In this document: in pieces, positions 1 through 9,039 of the stretch | Layout: every line of letters starts with the position of its first letter | Numbering within the stretch: the first letter of the stretch is position 1 | Assembly: GCA_902362595.1 (NCBI GenBank) | Contig: CABIXF010000004.1 | Location: forward strand, 1 to 64,000 | From: Bacteroidaceae bacterium | Lineage (GTDB): Bacteria > Bacteroidota > Bacteroidia > Bacteroidales > Bacteroidaceae | DNA length: 64,000 bases | Reading direction: 5' to 3' | Position numbers and translations under genes: made by a program | Notes under the pieces: model-generated | Database searches by the model: none | What the model saw: only the letters and a program-made list of their open reading frames with translations | Told to the model about the DNA's origin: nothing

Positions 1-84
<84 letters not shown>

Positions 85-88
85 TAGG

Positions 89-125
89 GAAGCCCCGAGG
101 CAGAAATGCTCCGGGGCTTTTTTTG
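89..125 (+). terminator. Terminator of the rRNA operon
   Basis: AGCCCCG and CGGGGCT (91-97 and 112-118) form a GC-rich stem extended by GAGGCA/TGCTCC-like pairs, followed by seven Ts. It sits directly downstream of 5S rRNA and is the expected end of the rRNA transcript. Confidence 0.85.
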
Positions 126-416
126 TGCCCGTTCCCCGCACGCTAGCTCCGGAAATGCGGCCTTCCCCGTGGCGGAAGGAAACTCCGCTGGAGGTTCTCT
201 GATGTGGATTCTTTTTTGGCTGGCATTAGATGCTCCCTGTATGTTTTGCAGACGCGATTTCTTAAAATAGGTAAACTCGTGTCTCTTCTATTCAGCTTCT
301 AAACTTATATTATCTCCAGGCACTATTTTAAAGCCTTCTCGGCAATTTTTTGACGCTTTTAAGGATTGGCATAGAATGTGTAGAAATCTTGCGTCTGAGG
401 GGAAATAAAAGGGTAT
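126..416. other. Intergenic stretch, nothing recognised
   Basis: About 290 bases between the rRNA terminator and the nadB terminator. No tRNA, no supported reading frame and no convincing promoter was seen on either strand. Confidence 0.5.
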
Positions 417-448
417 AAAAAAAGCCGGAACGAAGAATTCCGGCTTTT
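417..448 (-). terminator. Terminator of nadB
   Basis: AGCCGGAA (423-430) pairs with TTCCGGCT (438-445) around a short loop. Read on the minus strand the stem is followed by a run of seven Ts, directly after the nadB stop codon. Confidence 0.8.
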
Positions 449-466
449 GATAGGGTGTGTAGCAGA

Positions 467-2053
467 TTATTTTTCAGCTTCACTCTTGGCTGCATGTGGA
501 TAATCAATCGTGTAATGAAGTCCTCTGCTCTCTTTTCTTTCCATGGCCTGACGGGTAATCAGGTAACCTACGTTAATCATGTTACGGAGCTCACAAATCT
601 CTCTGGAAGCTTTTACACGTTTGAACAGACGTTCTGTTTCTTCGTACAGAATGTCCAGACGGTTCCAGGCACGTACCAAACGCAGGTTGCTTCGAACGAT
701 ACCTACGTAGGCTTCCATGATTTGGTTCACCTCTTTCATACTTTGGGTAATCAGGATACGTTCTTCATTGCTGATGGTACCTTCTGCATCCCATTCCGGA
801 ATATCTTCATTGAAATCGTAACGGTCGAGTACGCTGAGGGCATGTTTGGCTGCTGAATCAGCATATACGATGGCTTCTATCAGTGAGTTGGATGCCAGAC
901 GGTTTCCTCCATGCAGTCCGGTGCAAGAGCACTCTCCGAGGGCATACAACCGCTTGATGCTGGACTGTCCGTCCAAATCCACTTTGATACCTCCACACAG
1001 ATAATGCGCAGCCGGTGCAACTGGGATGTAGTCTTTGGTTATATCGATACCCAGGCTCAGGCATTTCTTGTAAATGTTCGGGAAATGTTTTTTGGTCTCT
1101 TCCGGATCTTTGTGAGTGACATCCAGATATACATGGTCTTCTCCACGTTGTTTCATTTCACTGTCGATGGCACGAGCTACGATGTCGCGCGGTGCTAGAG
1201 AAAGGCGCGGGTCGTATTTCTGCATGAATTCTTCGCCGGCGAGGTTTCGCAATACAGCTCCATATCCGCGCATGGCTTCCGTAATCAGGAAACTAGGACG
1301 GTCGCCTGGGTGATACAGGGCGGTAGGATGGAACTGGATAAATTCCATGTCTTTTACTACTCCTTTGGCACGATAAACCATGGCGATACCGTCTCCGGTA
1401 GCTACCAACGGGTTGGTAGTATGGTTGTAAACGGCTTCACATCCGCCGGTGGCCATTACCGTCACTTTAGACAGGAAGGTATCGACCTCTCCCGTAGCTT
1501 CATTCAGTACATAAGCTCCGTAGCATTTGATGCCCGGCGTATGGCGGGTGACAATGATGCCTAAATGATGTTGGGTGATGATTTCTACGGCATAGAAATT
1601 GGTGAATACCGTAATGTTGGGATGACGTTTCACTTCTTCAATCAGACTGGTCTGGATTTCGGCTCCCGTATTGTCTTTGTGGTGGAGAATACGGAATTCG
1701 GAATGTCCACCTTCTTTATGCAAGTCAAATTCTCCATTTTCTTTTTTATCGAAATTTACTCCCCATTTTATGAGTTCCTCTATTTGAGAGGGTGCGTTGC
1801 AGATTACTTTTCTGACAGCGGCAGGGTCGCTGATCCAGTCTCCTGCAACCATGGTGTCGTGGATATGTTTTTCAAAGTTATCCACCTTCAGATTGGTCAC
1901 TGAAGCGATTCCACCTTGTGCATAGTAGGTATTCGCTTCTTCCAGTCCGGCCTTGCAGATCAGTGCAACCGAACCTTTGTGCGCTACTTTCAGCGCAAAG
2001 CTCATTCCGGCAATTCCTGAACCGATAACGAGAAAATCGAATTTTCTTATCAT
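467..2053 (-). CDS. nadB: L-aspartate oxidase
   Basis: NadB oxidises L-aspartate to iminoaspartate, the first step of de novo NAD synthesis, in the cytoplasm with FAD. The 528-residue protein starts with an FAD-binding GSGIAGMSFAL motif (residues 11-21), and carries the family's YAQGGIASV block (about 44-52), a HxxGGHSEFRILH block near residue 115, and the GGIKVDLDGQSSIKRLYALGE block near residue 355 that places FAD. A C-terminal helical domain follows. Length is normal for NadB. The close homologue, the flavoprotein subunit of fumarate reductase, is less likely because of the GGHSEFRI pattern and the single-gene context. nadA and nadC are not adjacent. A -7 box lies 20 bases upstream and a terminator just downstream, so it looks monocistronic. 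Confidence 0.95.
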   Translation of the reverse strand: MIRKFDFLVIGSGIAGMSFALKVAHKGSVALICKAGLEEANTYYAQGGIASVTNLKVDNFEKHIHDTMVAGDWISDPAAVRKVICNAPSQIEELIKWGVNFDKKENGEFDLHKEGGHSEFRILHHKDNTGAEIQTSLIEEVKRHPNITVFTNFYAVEIITQHHLGIIVTRHTPGIKCYGAYVLNEATGEVDTFLSKVTVMATGGCEAVYNHTTNPLVATGDGIAMVYRAKGVVKDMEFIQFHPTALYHPGDRPSFLITEAMRGYGAVLRNLAGEEFMQKYDPRLSLAPRDIVARAIDSEMKQRGEDHVYLDVTHKDPEETKKHFPNIYKKCLSLGIDITKDYIPVAPAAHYLCGGIKVDLDGQSSIKRLYALGECSCTGLHGGNRLASNSLIEAIVYADSAAKHALSVLDRYDFNEDIPEWDAEGTISNEERILITQSMKEVNQIMEAYVGIVRSNLRLVRAWNRLDILYEETERLFKRVKASREICELRNMINVGYLITRQAMERKESRGLHYTIDYPHAAKSEAEK

Positions 2054-2072
2054 AACGTTGGATATTATGACA

Positions 2073-2080
2073 CAAAACTA
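2073..2080 (-). promoter_or_regulatory. Putative -7 box for nadB
   Basis: The minus strand reads TAGTTTTG, an exact match to the Bacteroides TAnnTTTG box, 20 bases before the nadB start. No good -33 TTG is visible at the usual distance. Confidence 0.45.
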
Positions 2081-2174
2081 CAAAAAAGTCAGTTAGATGA
2101 TGCTTAAAAGCATTCTTTTTTATAAATGCTTTGTAAGCGGACTTTTAAAATACTTAAAGATGCGTTTGAGATGT

Positions 2175-2204
2175 TTTGTTTTCAAGCAGAAATTCTTATC
2201 TTCA
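2175..2204 (+). promoter_or_regulatory. Putative promoter of the 2231-5866 gene run
   Basis: TTTG (2175-2178) and TATCTTCA (2197-2204) are separated by 18 bases, resembling Bacteroides -33/-7 elements, though the second half of the -7 box is imperfect. It lies 27 bases before the first gene of the run. Confidence 0.4.
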
Positions 2205-2230
2205 CGGGAAATTAAAACAAAACTCAAGAA

Positions 2231-2653
2231 ATGAATCGCACTTTTCAATCAAAAGTTGGCTGGTGGTATTGGATTGTAATAGGAGTAACTTCGGTGTTGT
2301 TGTTCTTCTTTTTCTGGGAGCATCAGGTTATTTGTACTATCTTGTGTGCAACTGTGGTGATTTTTGAGATAGAGATGCTCATTCACACACAGTATGTGAT
2401 TACAAGCGATGGATGGCTGAATGTAGAAACAGGACGATTCGTGCCGAATGCTTCTATCGAAATTAGTCAGATTCTTCGTATACGGAAAGTTCGTTCCATG
2501 GCCTTTTGGGAACCGGCGTTGTCGTTTGAACGTCTGGAAATTACGTTTAAAAAGCATGGAAAGGTCTGTTCTGTATGCCTTTCTCCTAAAAATACAGAAG
2601 ATTTTGTCCGCTGTCTGCTCAAAAAGAATGAAGCGATTCAATTTTATGACTGA
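2231..2653 (+). CDS. Small membrane protein with PH-like domain
   Basis: A 140-residue protein with two closely spaced hydrophobic segments (about residues 12-28 and 31-48) followed by a soluble part that reads like a bacterial PH-type domain: a YVITSDGWLNVETGRFVPN strand-rich opening, a charged middle and a C-terminal helix (EDFVRCLLKKNE). Such TM-hairpin plus PH proteins are common in Bacteroidetes and mostly uncharacterised; I cannot assign a function. The next gene has the same architecture and sits 27 bases downstream, so the two probably arose by duplication and work together. An overlapping alternative frame at 2448 was judged a shadow. Confidence 0.7.
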   Translation: MNRTFQSKVGWWYWIVIGVTSVLLFFFFWEHQVICTILCATVVIFEIEMLIHTQYVITSDGWLNVETGRFVPNASIEISQILRIRKVRSMAFWEPALSFERLEITFKKHGKVCSVCLSPKNTEDFVRCLLKKNEAIQFYD

Positions 2654-2680
2654 GACAAACAATTAACTGAAAAAAATACT

Positions 2681-3073
2681 ATGGTACGTGAGTTTAAAAT
2701 CCGCAGAACCCCTTTCAAAGTGTGGCTAGGGGTTGTCATTGTAATTGTAGCCATCGTGTTGATGGCCTTGCACACTGAGAATTACTGGAATCTTTCACCG
2801 ATTGTGCTTCCTGTTCTTTTATTGATTGACGAGCAGATGACGCGTATTCAAGTACAAGAAAACGGCGATATTTGGTTGAAAAGGGGCTTTAGTGGGAGTA
2901 TTAAGGCATACGGTGTCATGCGGATTGTGTTGCGTAAAAAAGATTCGTTATTGAAAGGCCGTGTGACGGTATATTATACCAAGGGATTCCTTAATTTTGA
3001 TCCGGCGGACTTGAAAGGTTTTTTGGCATGTGCGAAAGAGCGTAATCCCCATGCTGACTATCGTGAAGAATAA
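2681..3073 (+). CDS. Small membrane protein, paralogue-like to the upstream gene
   Basis: A 130-residue protein with two hydrophobic segments (about residues 14-30 and 35-50), then a soluble part (MTRIQVQENGDIWLKRG onward) whose strand pattern and final helix (FLACAKERN) mirror the preceding protein. Overall identity looks low, but the layout is the same. Function unknown. It lies in a tight plus-strand run: 27 bases after the upstream gene and 17 bases before the lipoamide dehydrogenase gene, suggesting co-transcription. Confidence 0.65.
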   Translation: MVREFKIRRTPFKVWLGVVIVIVAIVLMALHTENYWNLSPIVLPVLLLIDEQMTRIQVQENGDIWLKRGFSGSIKAYGVMRIVLRKKDSLLKGRVTVYYTKGFLNFDPADLKGFLACAKERNPHADYREE

Positions 3074-3090
3074 TCATCCTTATAAATTTA

Positions 3091-4437
3091 ATGACTATGA
3101 AGTATCAACTGGCTATAATAGGTGGAGGTCCGGCTGGATATACAGCGGCAGAAACGGCTGGAAAAGCAGGATTGAGTGTGGTTTTGTTTGAAAAAAACAA
3201 TGTGGGAGGCGTTTGTCTGAACGAGGGATGCATTCCGACTAAAACCTTGCTGTATTCAGCGAAAGTGCATGACATGGCCCTTCATGCTTCCAAGTATGGA
3301 GTGAGTGTACAAGACGTTTCTGTCGATTTGGGAAAGATTGTAGCCAGAAAAACAAAGGTAGTGCGTAAACTGGTAATGGGCATTAAGGCCAAACTGACTG
3401 CGCAACATGTGACGTTGATACAGGGAGAGGCTTATATTCAGGATGCTCATGCAGTTTGTTGCAACGAGGAGGTTTATGAGTGTGATTACCTGATGGTATG
3501 TACGGGAAGTACTACTTTTGTACCGTCTATTCCAGGGCTTGACACGGTGAATTACTGGACACATCGTGAGGCATTAGAAAATAAAGAAATTCCTTCTTCG
3601 TTGGTGATTGTGGGTGGAGGAGTAATTGGGATGGAATTTGCCTCTTTTTTCAATAGTTTGGGAGTAGAAGTCACGGTGATAGAGATGATGGATGAGATTC
3701 TAGGTGGAATAGATAAAGAACTGGCTGGCTTGTTGCGGATGGATTATGCCAAGAAAGGAGTAAAATTCCTGTTGGGAGCAAAGGTAACTCAAATTGCACA
3801 GAGCGAGGAAACGGTAGAAGTGAGCTATACTTGCGGTGAGGATAAAGGAAGTGTATGTGCAGAGAAGCTGTTGATGAGTGTAGGCCGACGTCCTGTTATG
3901 ACAGGTTTCGGGTTGGAGAATTTGCACCTGGAGTTGACAAATCGTGGTACGGTAAAAGTGAATGAATATTTACAGTCTTCTGTGCCAGGTGTATATGTAT
4001 GTGGAGATTTAAATGGAGTATCCTTATTGGCTCATACAGCCGTACGCGAGGCAGAAGTGGCTGTCCATCATCTGCTGGGAGAAAAAGGTACAATGAGTTA
4101 CCGGGCAATTCCAGGAGTGGTGTATACAAACCCGGAAGTCGCTTCGGTAGGCTTGACGGAAGAAGCGCTGAAGCAGGAAGGACGGACGTATCAGGTTCTG
4201 CGTTTGCCTGCCGCCTATTCAGGGCGTTTTGTAGCCGAGAATGAAGGGGTAAACGGAATTTGTAAAGTGCTTGTTGGCGAAGATGAGGAAATATTAGGTG
4301 TACATCTGCTAGGAAATCCAGCTTCAGAGCTCATAATACAAGCTGGAATGATGATAGAAGACCGGCGTAAACTAGCTGAGTGGAAAAAATATGTATTTCC
4401 TCATCCTACGGTAGGCGAAATATTCCGCGAGTTATAA
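3091..4437 (+). CDS. lpdA: Dihydrolipoyl dehydrogenase
   Basis: FAD enzyme that reoxidises the dihydrolipoyl groups of 2-oxoacid dehydrogenase or glycine-cleavage complexes with NAD+. Visible marks are the FAD motif GGGPAGYTAAE (about 11-21), the redox disulphide in CLNEGCIPTK (about 43-52), the NAD motif VGGGVIGMEFAS (about 174-185), the CGDLNG second FAD motif near residue 308, and the C-terminal HPTVGE with the catalytic His and Glu. At 448 residues it is of usual size. An internal ATG two codons in is an equally plausible start. No E1, E2 or gcv genes are adjacent, so the partner complex cannot be read from context. Confidence 0.93.
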   Translation: MTMKYQLAIIGGGPAGYTAAETAGKAGLSVVLFEKNNVGGVCLNEGCIPTKTLLYSAKVHDMALHASKYGVSVQDVSVDLGKIVARKTKVVRKLVMGIKAKLTAQHVTLIQGEAYIQDAHAVCCNEEVYECDYLMVCTGSTTFVPSIPGLDTVNYWTHREALENKEIPSSLVIVGGGVIGMEFASFFNSLGVEVTVIEMMDEILGGIDKELAGLLRMDYAKKGVKFLLGAKVTQIAQSEETVEVSYTCGEDKGSVCAEKLLMSVGRRPVMTGFGLENLHLELTNRGTVKVNEYLQSSVPGVYVCGDLNGVSLLAHTAVREAEVAVHHLLGEKGTMSYRAIPGVVYTNPEVASVGLTEEALKQEGRTYQVLRLPAAYSGRFVAENEGVNGICKVLVGEDEEILGVHLLGNPASELIIQAGMMIEDRRKLAEWKKYVFPHPTVGEIFREL

Positions 4438-4450
4438 AATTTAAAAGTGA

Positions 4451-5866
4451 ATGAAACAAATAAACGGACTGCTGTTTCTTTTGATTTTTTGGACGGGGGT
4501 TCTTCAGGCTCAGAATACATGCAGAGAAGAACTGGATCGGTTAATATCTTCTGACCCCTTGTTGAAAATTTCCGAAGTAGGTATCGTGGTGCACGACTTG
4601 ACGACAGGAAAAGAGCTTTATAGTTACCAGGCTGATAAATTGTACAGACCAGCTTCCATTGAAAAAGTAGTAACGGCGGTAACAGCCTTGAAGCTACTGG
4701 GGGAAGATTATCAGTTTCAAACAAGACTGTCGTATGAGGGAGTCATAGAAAAAGGTGTGTTGCAAGGAAATTTGTGTGTGACTGGCGGATTTGATCCGGA
4801 ATTTATGGAATTGGATATGGATTTCCTGGTACGCGCTGTAAAAAATGCAGGAATAGAGACGGTTTCCGGTCAGCTTGTGGGAGATGTTACTCTGATGGAT
4901 TCTCTTTATTGGGGAGCAGGATGGTCGTGGGATGATACTCCTGAATCGTTTCAGCCTTATCTTTCACCGCTTATGCTGAATAGAGGTTGTGTGGATATAA
5001 AGGTGACACCTGCGACAAAGGGACAAGCTGGAAACGTAAAGATAACTCCCGAATCAGATTATTATCAGGTAGACAATCGTTCAGTCAGCTTGCATCCGGA
5101 TGCCGGTCGGCTGAAGATTACCCGTGACTGGCTGACCAATGGAAACACGATAAAAATTTCCGGTTGTGTGTCATCTGCTCGTGGAAGAACTCTGAATTTA
5201 TATGATTCCAAGCGCTTTTTTATGGAGACTTTCCGGTATAAGCTGGAAAAGGAAGGTATCTCCGTGGCCAAAGACAGCATTTCCTTTCGTGGAGTGACTG
5301 CTCAGGCTCACGCACTTTATTCGTGCCGTCGTCCATTGGATATTGTGATGAAACGTGCGTTGAAGGAAAGTGATAACCTCTCCGCGGAGGCCTTGTTTCG
5401 TCAGTTAGGAAGAGCAGGAGGAAAAGATACCTTACATGTTTCTTTTGAAACTTGCCAGAAAGTGGTAGGTGATTTTATGCAGCATTCTTTGGGATACGAT
5501 CCGAAGAATTACCAGATTGTAGATGGAAGTGGTGTTTCTTTGTATAATTATGTTTCTCCCCGGTTGATTCTGGCTTATTTGAACTATGCGTATCGCCACC
5601 CGGCTTTGTTCCGTATTTTTTATGATTGCTTGCCTGTAGCAGGTGTGGATGGTACGCTTCGTGGAAGAATGAGAAAAGGAAAAGCCTTTCGAAATGTAAG
5701 AGCAAAAACGGGTACTGTGACAGGTATATGTTCCTTGGCTGGTTATTTGACATCCGTGAACGGACACAAAATTTCTTTTGTCATCATTAATCAGAACGTA
5801 TTGAAAGCTCGTCCGGCTCGTATGTTTCAAGACAAGGTTTGTGAATTATTAGTGAATATGAATTGA
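4451..5866 (+). CDS. dacB: D-alanyl-D-alanine carboxypeptidase/endopeptidase (PBP4 type)
   Basis: Periplasmic peptidoglycan peptidase of the S13 family, which trims terminal D-Ala and cuts D-Ala-mDAP cross-links. A signal peptide (about residues 1-20, ending LQAQ) precedes the catalytic domain. All three active-site motifs are present: SIEK at 69-72, SDN at 307-309 and KTG at 419-421. The large spacing between the first two motifs is the S13 hallmark, reflecting inserted domains II and III. Length 471 matches PBP4. It starts 13 bases after lpdA and is the last gene of the plus-strand run; no clear terminator follows. Confidence 0.92.
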   Translation: MKQINGLLFLLIFWTGVLQAQNTCREELDRLISSDPLLKISEVGIVVHDLTTGKELYSYQADKLYRPASIEKVVTAVTALKLLGEDYQFQTRLSYEGVIEKGVLQGNLCVTGGFDPEFMELDMDFLVRAVKNAGIETVSGQLVGDVTLMDSLYWGAGWSWDDTPESFQPYLSPLMLNRGCVDIKVTPATKGQAGNVKITPESDYYQVDNRSVSLHPDAGRLKITRDWLTNGNTIKISGCVSSARGRTLNLYDSKRFFMETFRYKLEKEGISVAKDSISFRGVTAQAHALYSCRRPLDIVMKRALKESDNLSAEALFRQLGRAGGKDTLHVSFETCQKVVGDFMQHSLGYDPKNYQIVDGSGVSLYNYVSPRLILAYLNYAYRHPALFRIFYDCLPVAGVDGTLRGRMRKGKAFRNVRAKTGTVTGICSLAGYLTSVNGHKISFVIINQNVLKARPARMFQDKVCELLVNMN

Positions 5867-5975
5867 GTATGAAAGACAGGAAAAACGTATTTCTAGAGTG
5901 AAAAAGTAGGAAATACGGAGAATACAGCACAATTTTATAGGTTTTGTGAACAAATATTATACATAAGACTCAAGT

Positions 5976-5991
5976 TACTTTTGTAATTTTG
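5976..5991 (+). promoter_or_regulatory. Two overlapping -7-like boxes upstream of the KduD-like gene
   Basis: TACTTTTG (5976-5983) and TAATTTTG (5984-5991) stand back to back and both match TAnnTTTG. No TTTG at the usual -33 distance was found. Either would give a leader of about 90-105 bases. Confidence 0.4.
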
Positions 5992-6089
5992 TCTGCGTAG
6001 AGAGAAAAAGAATATTTTAAATAATAACATGCTGTTGTTGTCTGTGTGTTTTCACAGAAAGCAACACAGTGAATTAAATTATAATTATT

Positions 6090-6884
6090 ATGGTAAACTT
6101 TTCACTTGAAGGTAAGGTAGCCCTTGTAACAGGTGCTTCTTACGGTATTGGTTTTGCTATTGCTACAGCCTTTGCTCAAGCTGGTGCAACTATCGTGTTT
6201 AATGATATCAAACAGGAATTGGTTGACAAAGGTCTGGCTGCTTATAAAGAAAAAGGTATCAATGCACACGGTTATGTTTGTGATGTCACTAACGAAGAAG
6301 CTGTAAATGCATTTGTTGCACAGGTAGAAAAAGAAGTCGGTGTGATTGATATTCTGGTAAACAATGCAGGTATCATCAAACGTATTCCGATGTGTGATAT
6401 GACTGCAGAACAGTTCCGTCAGGTGATTGATGTAGACTTGAACGCTCCGTTCATCGTTTCTAAAGCCGTTATTCCTAGCATGATTAAGAAGGGTCATGGA
6501 AAGATTATCAACATCTGTTCTATGATGAGTGAACTGGGTCGTGAAACTGTTTCTGCATACGCTGCTGCCAAAGGTGGTTTGAAGATGCTGACTCGTAACA
6601 TTGCTTCTGAATACGGTGAATTCAACATCCAGTGTAACGGTATCGGCCCGGGTTACATCGCTACTCCGCAGACCGCTCCGTTGCGTGAACGTCAGGCTGA
6701 CGGTTCTCGTCATCCGTTTGATGCATTCATCGTGGCTAAAACTCCGGCTGCCCGTTGGGGAACTCCGGAAGATTTGATGGGTCCTGCTGTATTCCTGGCT
6801 TCTGACGCATCTAACTTCGTAAACGGTCACGTATTGTATGTAGACGGTGGTATTTTGGCTTATATCGGCAAACAGCCTAAATAA
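6090..6884 (+). CDS. Short-chain dehydrogenase, gluconate 5-dehydrogenase / KduD type
   Basis: A classical SDR of 264 residues, cytoplasmic, using NAD(P)(H). It has the GASYGIG cofactor motif (about 15-21), NNAG (about 91-94), the catalytic Ser region NICSMMSE and the YAAAK active-site motif near residue 155. The best family match by eye is gluconate 5-dehydrogenase or 2-dehydro-3-deoxy-D-gluconate 5-dehydrogenase (KduD), which acts on sugar acids released from uronic-acid polysaccharides. The next gene is a DUF4861 lipoprotein, a family I associate with such loci, but a hairpin terminator lies between them. KduI is not present here, so the substrate remains open. Confidence 0.8.
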   Translation: MVNFSLEGKVALVTGASYGIGFAIATAFAQAGATIVFNDIKQELVDKGLAAYKEKGINAHGYVCDVTNEEAVNAFVAQVEKEVGVIDILVNNAGIIKRIPMCDMTAEQFRQVIDVDLNAPFIVSKAVIPSMIKKGHGKIINICSMMSELGRETVSAYAAAKGGLKMLTRNIASEYGEFNIQCNGIGPGYIATPQTAPLRERQADGSRHPFDAFIVAKTPAARWGTPEDLMGPAVFLASDASNFVNGHVLYVDGGILAYIGKQPK

Positions 6885-6905
6885 GTAAAAATATATTCGT
6901 GAATA

Positions 6906-6949
6906 AAAATGTCATTCTGGGAGGGGATTCTTTCCCAGAATGACTTTTT
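6906..6949 (+). terminator. Terminator after the KduD-like gene
   Basis: GTCATTCTGGGA (6911-6922) and TCCCAGAATGAC (6933-6944) form a perfect 12-bp stem followed by TTTTT. The arm sequence GTCATTC/GAATGAC recurs in the hairpin at 8951-9007. Confidence 0.8.
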
Positions 6950-6973
6950 GGTAAATAAGATAAAGATAATATT

Positions 6974-8209
6974 ATGAGAAAGACTTTGTTTGCCATTGCT
7001 GCCTGTGCCGCAGGGCTGCTGGCAGGATGTAGCAAATCAGAATCTGTCACAGTGACTATTTCGAATCCTTTGGGCATGGAGCGTGCGGGGGAGATGGTAG
7101 AAATTCCTGTAGACGATATTTATAAGCAGCTAAATCTGTCAGATACTGCTCAGTTTGTAATTTATGATGAAAAAGCTCAGGAAGTTCCTTATCAGCTCAC
7201 TTACGATGACAAAGTGATATTTCCTGTTTCTATAGCTTCCAATGCCTCTGTGAATTATACTATACAGCAAGGTACTCCTGCCCTTGTGAATGCGGTGGTC
7301 TATGGTCGTTATTATCCGGAGCGTCTGGACGATATTGCCTGGGAAAATGATCGTGCGGCTTACCGTGCATACGGACCTGCATTGCAGAAAAGTGGTGAAA
7401 AAGCGTATGGTTATGATGTATTTACTAAGAGCGTGGAAGACTTGGTCGTAGAAGACCGTTATGCAATGGAGTTGGATTCCATGGCTTGGGTTAAAATTCA
7501 TGCTTTACGTGAAGAGGGTAAAAAAGCAGCGGCAGATAGCCTGCAGCGTACCATTTCTTATCACGTGGATCATGGCAACGGAATGGACTGCTATGCGGTA
7601 GGACCTACGTTAGGCGGGGGAACGGCTGCGTTGATGCCCGATTCTGCTATTGTATACCCTTATTGTTACAAGGATTATGAGATTTTGGATAACGGGCCTT
7701 TGCGTTTCACGGTCAAGCTAGTGTTCAATCCGTTGGTGGTGAAGAATGACTCGAATGTGATAGAAACCCGTATCATCCAGTTAGACAAAGGTTCCCAGCT
7801 GAATAAAACCACGGTGACCTATGATTATCTGACACAGGCTACTCCTGTGGCTGCCGGTCTGGTGTTGCATGCGGCCAATCCGAAAGGCTATGCGTATGAT
7901 GCTTCTGCAGGTTATATTTCTTATGCAGACCCGACTACAGAGCCCAATTCTGATAACGGAATTGTGTATGTAGGTGCTGTGTTCCCTGAAACGGTGCAGA
8001 CCTGTGTACAATTGTTTGACAAGCCTGTGGGTGATGCCTTGGGACATGTGTTGGGTATATGCGATTATGAATCAGGTAACGAGTTTGTCTACTACTGGGG
8101 TTCCGGATGGAGCAAGTACGGTTTCTCGAAAGCCGATGACTGGAACAAGTATCTGAAAGACTATGCTCAGAAGGTACGCAACCCGTTGACGGTCACCATT
8201 CAGAAATAA
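6974..8209 (+). CDS. DUF4861 family lipoprotein
   Basis: A 411-residue secreted protein with a lipoprotein signal: a hydrophobic N-terminus ending LLAGCSKS, so the lipidated Cys is near residue 19. The rest is rich in aromatic and beta-type sequence, including GMDCYAVGPTLGGGTAALM near residue 197 and FVYYWGSGWSKYGF near the C-terminus. I read it as DUF4861, a Bacteroidetes family often found beside enzymes for uronic-acid glycans; its activity is not known to me. It follows the KduD-like gene by 89 bases but behind a terminator, so the pair may be only partly co-expressed. Confidence 0.75.
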   Translation: MRKTLFAIAACAAGLLAGCSKSESVTVTISNPLGMERAGEMVEIPVDDIYKQLNLSDTAQFVIYDEKAQEVPYQLTYDDKVIFPVSIASNASVNYTIQQGTPALVNAVVYGRYYPERLDDIAWENDRAAYRAYGPALQKSGEKAYGYDVFTKSVEDLVVEDRYAMELDSMAWVKIHALREEGKKAAADSLQRTISYHVDHGNGMDCYAVGPTLGGGTAALMPDSAIVYPYCYKDYEILDNGPLRFTVKLVFNPLVVKNDSNVIETRIIQLDKGSQLNKTTVTYDYLTQATPVAAGLVLHAANPKGYAYDASAGYISYADPTTEPNSDNGIVYVGAVFPETVQTCVQLFDKPVGDALGHVLGICDYESGNEFVYYWGSGWSKYGFSKADDWNKYLKDYAQKVRNPLTVTIQK

Positions 8210-8240
8210 GAGACTGTCATTATTCGGACAGATCAGACAT

Positions 8241-8284
8241 AAAAAAGCGCAGGGTAAACATGGAGGTTTGCCTTGCGCTTTTTT
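8241..8284. terminator. Bidirectional terminator between convergent genes
   Basis: AAAAAAGCGCAGGGTAAAC (8241-8259) pairs with GTTTGCCTTGCGCTTTTTT (8266-8284) with two non-Watson-Crick positions. A-run on one side and T-run on the other serve both the DUF4861 gene and the convergent deacetylase gene. Confidence 0.8.
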
Positions 8285-8287
8285 GTA

Positions 8288-8899
8288 TCAGGGAAATACC
8301 TTAAATTCGTATCCTTCCTTCAAGAGCCATTCAATGGAGCGGGGAAGGGCATATTTGAGGTTGTTTTCCGACTTCAAAGAGTCGTGAAACGTAATGATGG
8401 AGCCGTTTCGGGCATATTTCTTGACTTTATCGAATACTTGCGGACCGTTGAGACGCTTGCTGTAATCCCGGGTCACCAAATCCCACATTACAATCTGATA
8501 TTTCTTTTTTAGCACGTGATACTGCATCCAGCGCATGTGACCGTGGGGCGGTCGGAAGAGGTTCGTCTGAAGGTAAGCGTTGGCTTTGTCCGTATTGGCC
8601 AGGTAATTCCGGCTCAAGAACTCAAATCCCCGTATGTGGTTGAATGTATGGTTGCCGATGCGGTGGCCTCGTTCCACCACCATCTGGAACTCCTTCGGAT
8701 GTTTCCGTACGTTGTCGCCTACCATGAAGAAAGTGGCTTTTATGTGGTATTTGTCTAATAAGTCGAGCACCCATGGCGTAATGTCGGGTATCGGACCGTC
8801 GTCGAAAGTCAGATACACCGACTTCTCGGTCTTGTCCATGCGCCATAAGGCCTTAGAATACAACAGACGGATGAATTGGGGAGGTTGTTCAATGAACAT
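8288..8899 (-). CDS. Polysaccharide deacetylase family protein (NodB domain)
   Basis: A CE4-type metal-dependent N-deacetylase acting on chitin-like, peptidoglycan or capsule sugars. The 203-residue protein is one NodB domain: TFDDGP (about 31-36) with the catalytic and metal Asp, the HTFNH metal site near residue 82, RPPHGH near 116 and the late FHDS motif near 170. No signal peptide or membrane anchor is evident, unusual for an enzyme of external polymers, though a hydrophobic IRLLYSKALW start could act weakly. It stands alone between terminators, convergent with the DUF4861 gene. Confidence 0.85.
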   Translation of the reverse strand: MFIEQPPQFIRLLYSKALWRMDKTEKSVYLTFDDGPIPDITPWVLDLLDKYHIKATFFMVGDNVRKHPKEFQMVVERGHRIGNHTFNHIRGFEFLSRNYLANTDKANAYLQTNLFRPPHGHMRWMQYHVLKKKYQIVMWDLVTRDYSKRLNGPQVFDKVKKYARNGSIITFHDSLKSENNLKYALPRSIEWLLKEGYEFKVFP

Positions 8900-8944
8900 G
8901 CTTTCGTTGTTTTTTATGGTTGTATAATATCCAGAAGTCAGCCG

Positions 8945-9010
8945 AAAAAAATGTCATTCCGGAGCAAGCATAAGGTGAATTATCTTTTGCTGCGTCCAGA
9001 ATGACATTTT
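8945..9010 (-). terminator. Terminator of the DUF2723 gene
   Basis: ATGTCATTCCGGA (8951-8963) pairs with TCCAGAATGACAT (8995-9007) across a 31-base inner part. On the minus strand a T-run follows. The arms belong to the same GTCATTC family as the hairpin at 6911-6944. Confidence 0.7.
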
Positions 9011-9039
9011 GTATCTGATGCTACAGCTGTCACTAACGG

